A stretch of DNA of 64,000 bases from Allobosea sp. UNC402CLCol (GTDB lineage: Bacteria > Pseudomonadota > Alphaproteobacteria > Rhizobiales > Beijerinckiaceae): assembly GCF_000745475.1 (NCBI RefSeq), contig NZ_JQJJ01000010.1, positions 558,001 to 622,000 of the forward strand, read 5' to 3'. The notes beneath the pieces were generated by a model that had not been told where the DNA came from, made no database searches, and saw nothing but the letters and a program-made list of their open reading frames with translations. Positions 41,560 to 52,158 of this stretch are shown here, in pieces. Within the stretch, counting starts at the first letter, position 1; each line of letters begins with the position of its first letter. Made by a program: the position numbers and the translations under genes.

Positions 41560-43980
41560 ATGTCCATTCCTTCCCAATCTCGCGTCGTCATTATCGGCGG
41601 CGGTATCATCGGCTGCTCGGTCGCCTACCACCTGACCAAGCTCGGCTGGCGCGACGTGCTGCTGCTTGAGCAGGGGCGCCTCTCCTCGGGCACGACCTGG
41701 CATGCGGCGGGCCTCGTCGGGCAGCTCCGCAGCCAGTCCAGCATGACGCGCCTGATCCGCTATTCGACGGAGCTCTACGCCTCGCTGGAGAACGAAACCG
41801 GGCTCGCAACCGGGTGGAAACGCTGCGGTTCGGTTTCCGTCGCCCGGACGCCGGAGCGCATGACGCAGTTGCGCCGGACGATTTCGGCGGCGCGGGCACA
41901 GGGCGTCGAGATCGAGGAGCTCAGCCCGCAGGAGGCCGGTGACAAATGGCCGGTGATGCGCACCGACGATCTGCTTGGCGGGGTCTGGCTTCCCGGCGAC
42001 GGCAAGGCGAACCCCTCCGATATCACGCAGGCGCTGGCACGCGGCGCCCGCAGCGGCGGCGCGACCGTGCGCGAGGGCATCCGCGTCACCGGCGTCGAGA
42101 CCGAGAAGGGCCGGGTCAAGGCGGTGCAGACCGATCAGGGCCGGGTCGAATGCGAGGTTCTCGTCATCTGCGCCGGGCAATGGTCGCGCGCCATCGGCCA
42201 GATGTGCGGTGTGTCTGTGCCGCTGCATTCGGCCGAGCATATGTACATCGTCACCGGCAAGATCGCCGGCGTCTCGCCGGACCTGCCGGTGATGCGCGAT
42301 CCCGACGGCTATATCTATTTCAAGGAGGAGGTCGGCGGGCTCGTGATGGGCGGGTTCGAGCCGGACGCGAAGCCCTGGGGCATGGACGGCATCCCCCACC
42401 CGTTCGAGTTCCAGCTCCTGCCCGACGATTGGGACCAGTTCGGCATCCTGATGGAGAACGCGCTGGAGCGCGTGCCGGCGCTGGAGACAGCCGAGATCAA
42501 GACCTTCCTCAACGGTCCCGAGAGCTTCACGCCCGACAACAACTTTCTGCTCGGCGAGGCGCCGGAAGTGGCCGGCGTCTATGTCGGGGCCGGCTTCAAC
42601 TCGATGGGCATCGCCTCGGCCGGCGGCGCCGGCCGGGCGCTGGCCGAGTGGATCGTCGAGGGCGAGGCGACGAGCGATCTCTGGCCGGTCGACATTCGCC
42701 GCTTCGCGGATTTCAACAACAACCCGGCCTGGCTGAAGGACCGTATCAAGGAGACGCTCGGCCTTCACTACGCCATGCCCTGGCCGAACCGCGAGCTCGA
42801 TACGGCAAGGCCCTTCCGGCGCTCGCCGCTCTACGATCGCCTGGCGGCCAAGGGCGCCGTCTTCGGCTCGAAAATGGGTTGGGAGCGCGCGAACTACTTT
42901 GCCCGCTCCGAGGAGGAGCGCGTGATCCGCTATTCCTTCGGGCCGCAGAACTGGTTCGAGACGGTCGCGGCCGAGCACCGGGCCTGCCGCGAGGCAGCGG
43001 GCCTCGTCGACATGTCGAGCTTCGCCAAGTTCCTGCTGCAGGGGCCAAAGGCCCAGGCTGCGCTGCAGCGTCTGGCCGCCAACGACGTTGCCGTGCCCGT
43101 GGGCACCTCCGTCTACACCGCTCTCCTGAACGCGCGCGGCACTTTCGAGAGCGACCTGACGGCGGCCCGGATTGCGCCGGACACCTATCTTCTGCTGACC
43201 GGTACCGCCCAGGCGACGCGCGACGCGCATTGGATCAGGCGCCAGCTCCCGGAGGGCGCGACGCTGACGGACGTGACCTCGGCCTATGCCGTGCTCTCGC
43301 TTGCCGGGCCGAATGCGGCGGAGATCCTGGCCCGTCTCTCGCCGACCTCCTTCGACCTCGCCGATTTCCCGGCCAATGCCATCCGCAAGATCACGATCGG
43401 TTATGCCACGAGCTGGGCGTGCCGCCGTTCCTATCTCGGTGAGGGCTTCGAGCTGTACGCTCCCGTCGAGTTCACGCCAGCGATCTATGACGCGCTCCAC
43501 AAGGCCGGGGCCGATCTCGGCCTCATGGATGTCGGCTACTACGCCGTCGATTCACTGCGCATCGAGAAGGGCTTTCGCGCCTGGGGACGTGAGCTGACGC
43601 CCGATATCAATCCCTACGAGGCCGGTCTCGGCTTCGCCGTGAATCTGAACAAGGGCGAATTCATGGGTCGCGAAGCCCTTGTCGCCGCCAAGGCCGAACC
43701 ACGCATCAAAAGGCTCATCGCGCTCATCGGCCCACGTCCGACCGGCCAGATGGCTTGGGGCGGCGAGGCGATCCTGGCCGACGGCAAGCCCGTCGGCGAG
43801 ATCACCTCGGCGGCCTTCGGTGCGACTGTCGATGGAATCGTCGCGCTCGGCTGGGCCGAAAGCCACGAACCGATCGATCAAGCCTGGCTCGATGCCCGCA
43901 AATGGACGATCGATCTGGCAGGGACGGCCGTCGCCGTCACGGCCAGCCTCGCGGCACCTCTCGATCGCAAGCCGGCGTGA
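41560..43980 (+). CDS. Dimethylglycine/sarcosine dehydrogenase-like flavoprotein with GcvT-type C-terminal domain
   Basis: An 806-residue two-domain demethylase. Residues 8-400 are a DAO-type FAD domain (VVIIGGGIIGCSVAYHLTKLG), and SGTTWHAAGL contains His48, the position that binds FAD covalently in dimethylglycine and sarcosine dehydrogenases. The second half is the aminomethyltransferase/GcvT domain that captures the released one-carbon unit on tetrahydrofolate; SSFAKFLLQGPKAQAALQRL and GYYAVDSLRIEKGFRAWGREL are typical. GGAGG precedes the ATG. It is followed 11 bases later by purU, which would release formate from the folate. Substrate may be dimethylglycine, sarcosine or another N-methylated amine, perhaps N-methyl-AEP given the next locus. 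Confidence 0.85.
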   Translation: MSIPSQSRVVIIGGGIIGCSVAYHLTKLGWRDVLLLEQGRLSSGTTWHAAGLVGQLRSQSSMTRLIRYSTELYASLENETGLATGWKRCGSVSVARTPERMTQLRRTISAARAQGVEIEELSPQEAGDKWPVMRTDDLLGGVWLPGDGKANPSDITQALARGARSGGATVREGIRVTGVETEKGRVKAVQTDQGRVECEVLVICAGQWSRAIGQMCGVSVPLHSAEHMYIVTGKIAGVSPDLPVMRDPDGYIYFKEEVGGLVMGGFEPDAKPWGMDGIPHPFEFQLLPDDWDQFGILMENALERVPALETAEIKTFLNGPESFTPDNNFLLGEAPEVAGVYVGAGFNSMGIASAGGAGRALAEWIVEGEATSDLWPVDIRRFADFNNNPAWLKDRIKETLGLHYAMPWPNRELDTARPFRRSPLYDRLAAKGAVFGSKMGWERANYFARSEEERVIRYSFGPQNWFETVAAEHRACREAAGLVDMSSFAKFLLQGPKAQAALQRLAANDVAVPVGTSVYTALLNARGTFESDLTAARIAPDTYLLLTGTAQATRDAHWIRRQLPEGATLTDVTSAYAVLSLAGPNAAEILARLSPTSFDLADFPANAIRKITIGYATSWACRRSYLGEGFELYAPVEFTPAIYDALHKAGADLGLMDVGYYAVDSLRIEKGFRAWGRELTPDINPYEAGLGFAVNLNKGEFMGREALVAAKAEPRIKRLIALIGPRPTGQMAWGGEAILADGKPVGEITSAAFGATVDGIVALGWAESHEPIDQAWLDARKWTIDLAGTAVAVTASLAAPLDRKPA

Positions 43981-43991
43981 GGCGCGCGGCC

Positions 43992-44894
43992 ATGACCGAC
44001 CTTGCGCCGCTCTCGCTCAGCATTCCCCGCGACATCGCCGTGCAGAAGCCCGTCCGTATCCTCACCCTTTCCTGCGAGGACCGGCCCGGCATCGTCCACG
44101 CCGTCAGCGGCGTGCTTTACCGGCACGGTTGCAACATCCTGGAGAGCGCGCAGTTCAGTGATCCGCGCGACGCCCACTTCTTCATGCGCGTCGCCTTTGC
44201 GGCGGGCGATCGCTTCGACGAGGCCGCCTTCCGGCGCGAATTCGACGGCGTCGCCGGAACCTTCCGCATGGCATGGGATACCATCGACCCGACGCGCCCG
44301 CAGCGCGTCGTCCTGATGGTTTCGCGCTTCGGCCATTGCCTGAACGACCTGCTGTTCCGGCAGGCGACCGGCAATCTCAACATCGAAATCCCGGCCATCG
44401 TCTCGAACCACCGCGATTTCGAGCCGCTGGCTCAGAATTACGGCATTCCGTTCCATTACCTGCCGGTCGCGGCGGCCACCAAGGCCGAGCAGGAGGCCAA
44501 GCTGCTGGAGATCGTCGCGCAGACCGAAGCATCGCTGGTCATCCTCGCCCGCTACATGCAGGTGCTCTCGAACGACCTCTGCCGCGCGCTCGACGGGCGG
44601 GCGATCAACATCCACCACTCGTTCCTGCCGAGCTTCAAGGGCGCGAAGCCCTACCATCAGGCCTATGATCGCGGCGTGAAGCTGATCGGAGCCACCGCGC
44701 ATTATGTGACCTCCGATCTCGACGAAGGCCCGATCATCGACCAGGACGTTGGCCGCGCCGACCACTCGCTGACGCCGGACGATCTGGTCAGTGCCGGGCG
44801 CGATATCGAGGCGGTCGTGCTGGCGCGGGCGCTCAGGCTCCATATCGAGCGCCGCGTGATGCTCGCCGGCCGCCGCACGGTGATCTTCCGATAA
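43992..44894 (+). CDS. purU: Formyltetrahydrofolate deformylase
   Basis: A 300-residue enzyme that hydrolyses 10-formyl-THF to formate and THF. The N-terminal ACT domain (RILTLSCEDRPGIVHAVSGV) is followed by the formyltransferase fold. The catalytic Asn-His-Asp set is in INIHHSFLPSFKGAKPY and ATAHYVTSDLDEGPIIDQD. Many genomes place a second purU copy with demethylase genes to recycle folate and dispose of one-carbon units, as here. Beyond its stop lies a long palindromic repeat. Confidence 0.92.
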   Translation: MTDLAPLSLSIPRDIAVQKPVRILTLSCEDRPGIVHAVSGVLYRHGCNILESAQFSDPRDAHFFMRVAFAAGDRFDEAAFRREFDGVAGTFRMAWDTIDPTRPQRVVLMVSRFGHCLNDLLFRQATGNLNIEIPAIVSNHRDFEPLAQNYGIPFHYLPVAAATKAEQEAKLLEIVAQTEASLVILARYMQVLSNDLCRALDGRAINIHHSFLPSFKGAKPYHQAYDRGVKLIGATAHYVTSDLDEGPIIDQDVGRADHSLTPDDLVSAGRDIEAVVLARALRLHIERRVMLAGRRTVIFR

Positions 44895-44922
44895 GACCGA
44901 CGCGTTCTCCTCAGAACCACAC

Positions 44923-45018
44923 CGTCATCCCGGACAAGCTGCGCAGCAGCGCCGATCCGGGATCCATCGTAGAGCTCCGGAGCCCTCCGATGGATCCCGG
45001 GTCAAGCCCGGGATGACG
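44923..45018. repeat. About 96-base imperfect palindromic intergenic repeat
   Basis: Outer arms CGTCATCCCGG (44923-44933) and CCGGGATGACG (45008-45018) enclose inner arms GATCCGGGATCCATCG and CGATGGATCCCGGGTC, so the whole segment folds back on itself. It sits between the convergent purU and hydroxyacid dehydrogenase genes. Repeats starting CGTCATCCCGG are known to be scattered through alphaproteobacterial genomes; I see one copy here. The structure could also end transcription from both sides. Confidence 0.75.
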
Positions 45019-45058
45019 CTGCGTTTCCGAGGAAAACGATCACCTGGACCATGATGGC

Positions 45059-46069
45059 TCAGGCGAAAGCCACATTCCGCGTCTGCGCCCGCAGGCGCGG
45101 GTCGTGCGAGCGGATCTGGACCGGCCTGCCGTCGAGGATCTCGAAGCAGCGCGCCAGCGTGTCGTCCGAGAGCCGCCGCATCGCCTCGGCCGTGAAGAAG
45201 GTCAGGTGCGGGAACAGGATGACGTCCTCGCGCCCGAACAAGGGGCTGAGCGGATGGCCGGAACGGGCGAGCGGCTCCTGGCTGTAGACGTCGAGCCCGA
45301 CGCCGCCGAGCCTCCCCGCCAGCACCGCCTCGACCAGCGCCGCCTCGTCGATCAGCGCGCCGCGCGAGACATTGACCAGCACGGCGGAGGGCTTCAGGCA
45401 GTCGAGTTCGGTCTGGCCGATCAATCCCCGCGTGGCGGCATTCAGGACGCAATGCAGCGAGACGAAGTCGCAGGCGCGCAGCATCGTCCGCAGGTCGTCG
45501 ACTTTTTCGATCCCTGCCGCGGCCAGCGTGGCCCCGTCGACATGGGGGTCATAGCCGAGCACGCGGGCACGAAACCCTTGCCCCGCCATCCTGGCCATGC
45601 TGCGCCCGATCTTGCCCGCGCCGACGAGGCCGAGCGTCGCTCCGGAGATGTCGCGGCCGAGCCAGCGCTGCTCCGGCCAGATCCAGCCCTCGGCCGGCAT
45701 GGCGCGGCCGATCGCCGGCATCCGCTTGGCCAGCGCGATCATGAGGGCAAAGGCGCCCTCGGCAACCGTCTCTTCGGCGTATTCGGGCACGTTCACGACC
45801 GGTATCCCGCGCGCGATGGCCGCGGGAATGTCGATCGCATCGATGCCGACGCCGTATTTGACGATTCCCTTCAGCTTCGGCGCGGCGGCGATGACGCGCG
45901 CGGTGATCGGCGTGTAGCACATCAACAGCAGATCGGCGTCGACGATGGCTTCGATCAGCTCGGCCTCAGGGATCCCGTCCGGCAAGGTGACGAGCTCGAC
46001 GCCGCGCGCCCTGAGGCCGGCATCGATATCCGGGCATTCCAATTCGCGATCCGTCCTGACGGCCTTCAA
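45059..46069 (-). CDS. D-isomer-specific 2-hydroxyacid dehydrogenase
   Basis: A 336-residue NAD-dependent oxidoreductase of the phosphoglycerate dehydrogenase/formate dehydrogenase fold. Rossmann motif GLVGAGKIGRSMARMAG, and the catalytic set Arg in VNVSRGALID, Glu in YSQEPLA, His in LFPHLTFF are all present. It lies 38 bases downstream of the pbfA-like lyase, on the same strand, and shares its operon. Reduction of an oxoacid or oxidation of a hydroxy acid related to hydroxyphosphonate breakdown is possible; the substrate cannot be read. Confidence 0.8.
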   Translation of the reverse strand: MKAVRTDRELECPDIDAGLRARGVELVTLPDGIPEAELIEAIVDADLLLMCYTPITARVIAAAPKLKGIVKYGVGIDAIDIPAAIARGIPVVNVPEYAEETVAEGAFALMIALAKRMPAIGRAMPAEGWIWPEQRWLGRDISGATLGLVGAGKIGRSMARMAGQGFRARVLGYDPHVDGATLAAAGIEKVDDLRTMLRACDFVSLHCVLNAATRGLIGQTELDCLKPSAVLVNVSRGALIDEAALVEAVLAGRLGGVGLDVYSQEPLARSGHPLSPLFGREDVILFPHLTFFTAEAMRRLSDDTLARCFEILDGRPVQIRSHDPRLRAQTRNVAFA

Positions 46070-46107
46070 CGGCTACATCCCTGGCTTTCGTGGGGAGAAT
46101 GCGTGGC

Positions 46108-47469
46108 TCAGCCCGCGGCGATCGCCGTCTCGACGATGCCGAGCGCCCGCTCGAGATCGGACTGCGCGATGACCAGCGGCGGCGACAGCGTCAGCACATT
46201 GCCCTGGCTGATCTTGAAACTGAGCCCGGCCTCGAGGCAGCGATAATAGACCCGCTCGGCGAGCGCGTTGTCCGGCGCCATGTCGTCTTTGTCCGCCACG
46301 ATCTCGACGCCGAACATCAGCCCGCGTCCACGCACGTCGCCGACATGGCGCGAGCTCTCGGCGAACATGCGCAGGCGCTGCATCGCCTCGCCGCCGAGCT
46401 CGGCCGCGCGCTCCGGCAATCCTTCCTCGCGGATGATCGCGATCGTGGTCAGCGCTGCGCGCGTCGTCACCGGGTTCTTTTCATGGGTGTAGTGACCGAT
46501 CGCATAGTCGCCAGCGACATCGAGGTCGCGCCGGGCGATCGCAGCGGCGATCGGGAGGATGCCGCCGCCCAGCGCCTTGCCGAGGACGAGGATGTCAGGC
46601 ATCACCCCGTCATGCTCGCATGTGAAGAAGCGGCCGGTCTTGCCCAGCCCCGTCGGGATCTCGTCGAAGATCAGGAGCGTGCCGTGGCGATCACACGCTT
46701 CGCGGATCTGCTTCCAGAAGCCTGGCGCCGGCGGATTGGGCGTCGCCCGCATCGGCTCCGCGACAAGCGCCGCGAAATCGCCCTCCCGGCCCAGCACATA
46801 GGAGATCATGCTGGCGCAGGCGCGTGCCGAATCCTCGAGGCTGTTGTGGCCATAGGCGCAGTGATGGTTCGCCCAAGGCGCGACATGCTCCGCTCCCGGC
46901 AGAAGCGGCCCGGCGATGCCGGACCGAAAAGTCGCCTCGCCGCCGACACTGGAGGCGCCGAAGCCGGCGCCGTGGAAGGCGTCCCAGAAGGACAGCGTCT
47001 TGAAGCGGCCGGTCGCGGCGCGAGCGAGCCTGAGCGCGACCTCGATGGCGTCGGAGCCGCCGGTGGTGAAGAGCACCTTGCCGAGATCGCCCGGCGCCAG
47101 CCGCCCGAGAGTCTCGGCAAGCTCGACCGCCGGCTCGCAGGTAAAGCGCCGCGGCGCAAAGCAGAGCTCGTCGAGCTGTGCCTTGATCGCCTCCTTCAGG
47201 CGCGGGTGGCCATAGCCGATATGGTGGACGCTGTTGCCATGGAAATCCATGTAGCGGCGCCCCATCGTGTCCTCGATCCAGATGCCCTCGGCCTTGGCGA
47301 TGGCGGTCAGGCATGGGCTGGACAGGCTCTGGTGCAGGAAGGCGGCAGAGTCGCGCGCCAGCAATGCGCGGGTTCCGGCATCGCCGATGCTGGCGGACCA
47401 GTCGCTGCGCGCCGCGGAGGTGTTGGATTCGCCTTCGGTATGGACGATGGCGGCGGTTTCGGCGCGCAT
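46108..47469 (-). CDS. pbfA: Class-III aminotransferase-fold PLP enzyme, probable (R)-1-hydroxy-2-aminoethylphosphonate ammonia-lyase
   Basis: A 453-residue PLP enzyme. Fold-type I class III features are TTGGSDAIEVALRLAR (PLP phosphate loop), LLIFDEIPTGLGKTGRFF (Asp269 for the pyridine nitrogen) and Lys298 in PDILVLGKALGGGILP. PbfA, a lyase found in AEP gene clusters, belongs to this class and removes ammonia from R-1-hydroxy-AEP to give phosphonoacetaldehyde. Context supports this: phnW, phnY, phnA and the AEP transporter lie downstream. An ordinary omega-aminotransferase is the alternative. Its start codon faces a divergent LysR gene. Confidence 0.7.
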   Translation of the reverse strand: MRAETAAIVHTEGESNTSAARSDWSASIGDAGTRALLARDSAAFLHQSLSSPCLTAIAKAEGIWIEDTMGRRYMDFHGNSVHHIGYGHPRLKEAIKAQLDELCFAPRRFTCEPAVELAETLGRLAPGDLGKVLFTTGGSDAIEVALRLARAATGRFKTLSFWDAFHGAGFGASSVGGEATFRSGIAGPLLPGAEHVAPWANHHCAYGHNSLEDSARACASMISYVLGREGDFAALVAEPMRATPNPPAPGFWKQIREACDRHGTLLIFDEIPTGLGKTGRFFTCEHDGVMPDILVLGKALGGGILPIAAAIARRDLDVAGDYAIGHYTHEKNPVTTRAALTTIAIIREEGLPERAAELGGEAMQRLRMFAESSRHVGDVRGRGLMFGVEIVADKDDMAPDNALAERVYYRCLEAGLSFKISQGNVLTLSPPLVIAQSDLERALGIVETAIAAG

Positions 47470-47541
47470 GGCAAAGGCCTCGGTTCGCGCCTGTCGGGCG
47501 CTGTCGAGGCTCAGAATGCCTTCGTTCCATCAATCTGAAAA

Positions 47542-47577
47542 ATCGCTATTTCATATCCTAGTATAAATTTCAGCGAT
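47542..47577. promoter_or_regulatory. Inverted repeat in the pbfA-lysR intergenic region
   Basis: ATCGCT (47542-47547) and AGCGAT (47572-47577) form an exact 6-base inverted repeat with a 24-base AT-rich centre. It lies 36 bases upstream of the LysR ATG and about 72 bases from the pbfA start, inside the AT-rich part of the divergent promoter. Candidate LysR binding site. Confidence 0.4.
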
Positions 47578-47613
47578 ATCATTCCGCGTCGGCTTTTCGA
47601 GGCTCCGCCCGCC

Positions 47614-48483
47614 ATGCGCTACGTTCAGCTCCGTGCCTTCCATCAGGTCGCGTTGTCCGGCGGCTTCTCGAAAGCGGCGCTCGCGCTCAACCTCACCCAG
47701 CCGGCGATTTCGGATCAGGTCCGCAAGCTGGAAGAGGAATACGATGTCGCGCTATTCAGCCGCCGGCACCGCCAGGTCGTCCTGACGCCCGCGGGGCACA
47801 AGCTGCTCGCCGTCACGCATCGCCTGTTCGGTGCCGAGGGCGAGGCGCTGGAGCTGTTGCAGGAGGAGCGTTCGCTGCGGACCGGCGCGCTCAGGATCGT
47901 CGCGGATTCCGTGCATCATGTGCTCGATGTGCTCACCGCCTTTCGCGAACGCCATCCCGGCATCCAGGTCTCGATCGCGCAGGGCAATACCGGCAGCATC
48001 GTCGAGACGCTGATCGGCTACGATGCCGAGATCGGTGTGCTCGGCGAACTCGGCGACGAGCGGCCCTTCGAAGTGCTGCCGCTCAATGTCTCGCCGATCA
48101 TCGCCTTTGCCGCCAAAGGTCATCCGGCTGCGGCGCGCTCAGCGCTTTCGCTGCAAGAGCTGGCGAGCTGGCCGCTGGTCATGCGCGAGCGCGGGTCGCG
48201 TACGCGGCAATTGCTGGAACAGCATGCGGCGGAGCAGGGCGTTACGCTCGCTCATGCGGTCGAGGCCGAGGGCCGCGAGGCGGTGCGCGCCATCGTGGCG
48301 GCGGGCGGCGGGATCGGCTTCGTCTCGGCGGCCGAGTTCGGCGAGGACGATCCGCGGCTCGTCCGCATTCCGCTCGACGGGCCGCCGCTCAAGATGCACG
48401 AGAAGCTGATCTGCCTGCACGAGCGCCGCAACAGCAAGGCGATCCAGGCCTTCTTCGCGCTGGCACGATCCCTGCGCGGTTGA
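47614..48483 (+). CDS. LysR-family transcriptional regulator of the AEP locus (first copy)
   Basis: A 289-residue LysR protein. The winged helix is FSKAALALNLTQPAISDQVRKLEEEYDVALF and the effector domain includes LRIVADSVHHVLDVLTAFRE and GYDAEIGVLGEL. It resembles the second LysR near phnW in its whole layout (the LxRIxADSxxHV block), more than the LysR at 20615, so both probably sense the same phosphonate ligand. Divergent from the pbfA-like lyase. Confidence 0.85.
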   Translation: MRYVQLRAFHQVALSGGFSKAALALNLTQPAISDQVRKLEEEYDVALFSRRHRQVVLTPAGHKLLAVTHRLFGAEGEALELLQEERSLRTGALRIVADSVHHVLDVLTAFRERHPGIQVSIAQGNTGSIVETLIGYDAEIGVLGELGDERPFEVLPLNVSPIIAFAAKGHPAAARSALSLQELASWPLVMRERGSRTRQLLEQHAAEQGVTLAHAVEAEGREAVRAIVAAGGGIGFVSAAEFGEDDPRLVRIPLDGPPLKMHEKLICLHERRNSKAIQAFFALARSLRG

Positions 48484-48493
48484 GCGCGCCGTG

Positions 48494-49234
48494 CTACGGA
48501 AGCGCTGTCCCGGTTCGCAAGGCGTGCGCCCAGTCGGCGCGTCCATTCGCCTCTGCCCGTTTGGCCGAGCGCTCCCAATCGTAGATCGCGAGGTGATGTT
48601 CGATCGCGATCTCCTCGCCGAGCGTCACGACGGCAAAGCGGGCATGAGGCATGCCGCTTTCGGAAACATGGGTCGGGTTCGTGTCGTCATAGGCCGGATT
48701 CCCGACGCTGCCGGGATTGAGCACGATCGCACCGGAACTCAGTCGCGCAGCGCGCGGCAGATGGCTGTGCCCGCAGAGCATCAGCGGCGCCGTCCGTCCC
48801 TTGAGGCGCTGTTCGATCGCCGCGATCGACGAAGGCACGAGACGGCCATCATACACCTCTTCCATCAGGTAGGTTTCGTCATGGTCGGGGGTTGCATGGA
48901 AGCAGAGCGCCCCTTCGACCATGGTCTCGACCGGCAGGCCCGCCAGCCAGCCGCGCGCCTGCGGATCGAGCACGCGCCAGGCATAGCCGTCGGATGCCCC
49001 CAGTCCCTCGGGCGAGGGCGCGCCGAGAGCCCGGTCGTGATTGCCCCGGACGTGGCTCATGTCGCGCGAACGCAGCAGCGCGACGGACTCGGCCGGCCAG
49101 AGCGGTCCGGAAGCGCAATCGCCGAGATTGATGAGGCGATCGACGGACATCTCGTCGAGCCTCGCGAGCACGGCTTCGAGCGCGAGCAGGTTTCCATGGA
49201 CATCGGCGATCACGCCCAGGCGCATGCTCGGCAT
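48494..49234 (-). CDS. Calcineurin-type metallophosphoesterase
   Basis: A 246-residue phosphoesterase. Metal-binding motifs are LGVIADVHGNLLALE, INLGDCASG, HVRGNHDRAL and LCGHSHLPRAA, with a final PGSVGNPAY typical of the YfcE/MJ0936 group. Start codon ATG is one base after the stop of the AEP permease (TAG-G-ATG), so it is part of the transporter operon. This linkage suggests it cleaves a phosphonate or phosphate ester brought in by the importer, such as an esterified AEP headgroup; general cyclic-nucleotide phosphodiesterase is the alternative. Confidence 0.8.
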   Translation of the reverse strand: MPSMRLGVIADVHGNLLALEAVLARLDEMSVDRLINLGDCASGPLWPAESVALLRSRDMSHVRGNHDRALGAPSPEGLGASDGYAWRVLDPQARGWLAGLPVETMVEGALCFHATPDHDETYLMEEVYDGRLVPSSIAAIEQRLKGRTAPLMLCGHSHLPRAARLSSGAIVLNPGSVGNPAYDDTNPTHVSESGMPHARFAVVTLGEEIAIEHHLAIYDWERSAKRAEANGRADWAHALRTGTALP

Positions 49235-49235
49235 C

Positions 49236-50947
49236 CTAGCGCTGGCGCCATTGCTGCAAGCGGCCGAAGACCAGTTGGTCGAGGCCGACATGAGCGAGCT
49301 TCACCGCGATGGCGGTGACCATGATGATGCTCGCCATGCCCGCTGCGGAAGCCATGGCGCCGGCCTCGTCCATATGGACGATCGCGATCGAGGCGAGCTT
49401 GGTGTCTGCTCCATAGAGGAAGATCACGGCGGAGACCGTGGTCAGCGCGTTGACGAAGACATAGACGGCGATGTCGAGGATCGCCGGCAGGCAGATCGGC
49501 GCGGTGACGCGCCGGAAGGTCGACCAGAACGGCACCTTGAGCGAAGCCGAGACCGACTCGAACTCGCCGTCGAGCTGCTTCAGGCTGGTCAGCGCCGTGA
49601 TATGCCCGACCGTGTAGAAATGCGCGACGGTGTTGATCACCAGGATCGTCAGCGTCCCGTAGAGGAAGCCGAGCGGGTTCCAGCCGGCATTGTAGAAGAA
49701 GACATAGCCGAGGCCGAGCACGAGGCCGGGCACCGCCATCGGCAGCATCGCCAGGAACTGGGCGAAGGCGCGCAGGCGCGGGAAGAGCTTCACCTTCTCG
49801 ATCAGATAGGCACCGGTGAAGATCAGCGCCGTGCCGATCACCGCCGTGAGCGAGGCCAGCATCAGCGAGTTGGCATAGGTGCCCCAGCCGTCGGGCTCCA
49901 CTTGGGCGAAGTCGTAATTGCTCAGCGTCAGCGACAGGTTATAGGGCCAGTATTTGACGAAGGAGCCCCAGAAGGCGACCGCATAGGGGCCGACGATGGC
50001 GAGCGCGATCAGGCCGACGAAGCCGAGCAGCGCGAGGTCGCGGCGCCGGTCCGGATGCGGGGCGTAAGGTACGGCGCGGGCCGAGAGCATGGCGCTTTGA
50101 CGCCGCTGCACGACGCGGTCGACGAAGAAGGCGAGCACGGCCGGCACCAGCAGGATGATGCCGACGACGGCGCCCATCGGGAAATTCTGCTGGCCGACGA
50201 CCTGCCGGTAGGCATCAGTCGCCAGCACGCTGAACTGGCCGCCGATGACCTTGGGAATGCCGAAATCGGTGATGACCAGCGTAAAGACGACGAAGGTCGC
50301 GCTGATCACGCCATAGCGCGCGCCCGGCAAGGTGATCGTGTGGAAGATGCGCCAGCGCGAGGTGCCCATCGCGTCCGCTGCCTCGCGCAGGCGCCCGTCG
50401 GAAAGCGCCAGCGCCGTGACGAGGATCAGCATCGCGTGCGGGAAGCAGTAGAGCACTTCGGCCGCGATGATGCCGATGGGGCCATAGAGCGAGGCGCCCA
50501 TCATCAGGGATTTCAGGATGCCCTGATTGCCGAAAAGATAGATCAGCGCGAGACCCGACAGCAGCGAGGGCGCGAAGACCGGCACCATCGCGGCGGCATA
50601 GAACGCGCCTTTGGCCGGGATGCAGCTCCGGCGCAAAGCATAGGCATACAGGAAGGCGAGCGGCACCACGATCACGGTGGTCACGCCGGCGACGAGCAGG
50701 CTGTTGAGCAGCGAATAGAACAGCGAGGGCGTCGTCGCGTAGCTGACGAAATTGGCGAGGCCGACGAACTTGCCTTGCGTGTCCTCCAGGCTCTTGGACA
50801 GCAGCGCCCAGAGCGGCAGCGCGATGATCAGGACCAGCACCGCGCAGAGCGCCAGGATGAGCGCGCCGGCGACATGGCGCTCGCTGATCCGCAGCGGCGC
50901 GACTTTCACGGGCGTATCGGTCATCGGCAGGGGCTGTGCCAGATCGC

Positions 50948-50951
<4 letters not shown>
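49236..50951 (-). CDS. Fused 2-aminoethylphosphonate ABC transporter permease (PhnU/PhnV type)
   Basis: A 571-residue inner-membrane protein with two type-I permease domains. EAA loops are ADAMGTSRWRIFHTITLPG in the first half and ASLKVPFWSTFRRVTAPI in the second. Fused permeases are the form known for putative AEP importers beside phnW genes. Start overlaps the ATPase stop (ATGA). It forms the channel with the ATPase and the periplasmic AEP-binding protein. Confidence 0.85.
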
Positions 50952-52042
<1,091 letters not shown>

Positions 52043-52117
52043 GCCGGCCTTCATCTGAACGGACAGAGATCCGTCCCGCGAAGAGCGGCGGGACTTCTCT
52101 TGCGTCTTGCACGGATC

Positions 52118-52149
52118 ATGCCGCCGGCCGCCCACGCGGCCGACGGCAT
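52118..52149 (-). other. GC-rich hairpin between phnS and phnT
   Basis: Arms at 52118-52131 and 52136-52149 pair at 13 of 14 positions around a 4-base loop. It lies just after the binding-protein stop codon. No T-run follows, so it is likelier an mRNA-stabilising stem than a terminator, as often seen between binding-protein genes, which need much more product, and their permease genes. Confidence 0.55.
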
Positions 52150-52158
52150 GGCAGAGGC

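Noticed and set aside
41338..43500. Long minus-strand frame antisense to the demethylase gene
   Set aside because: The opposite strand carries a recognised two-domain flavoprotein with FAD and folate motifs; the antisense product has no motif.
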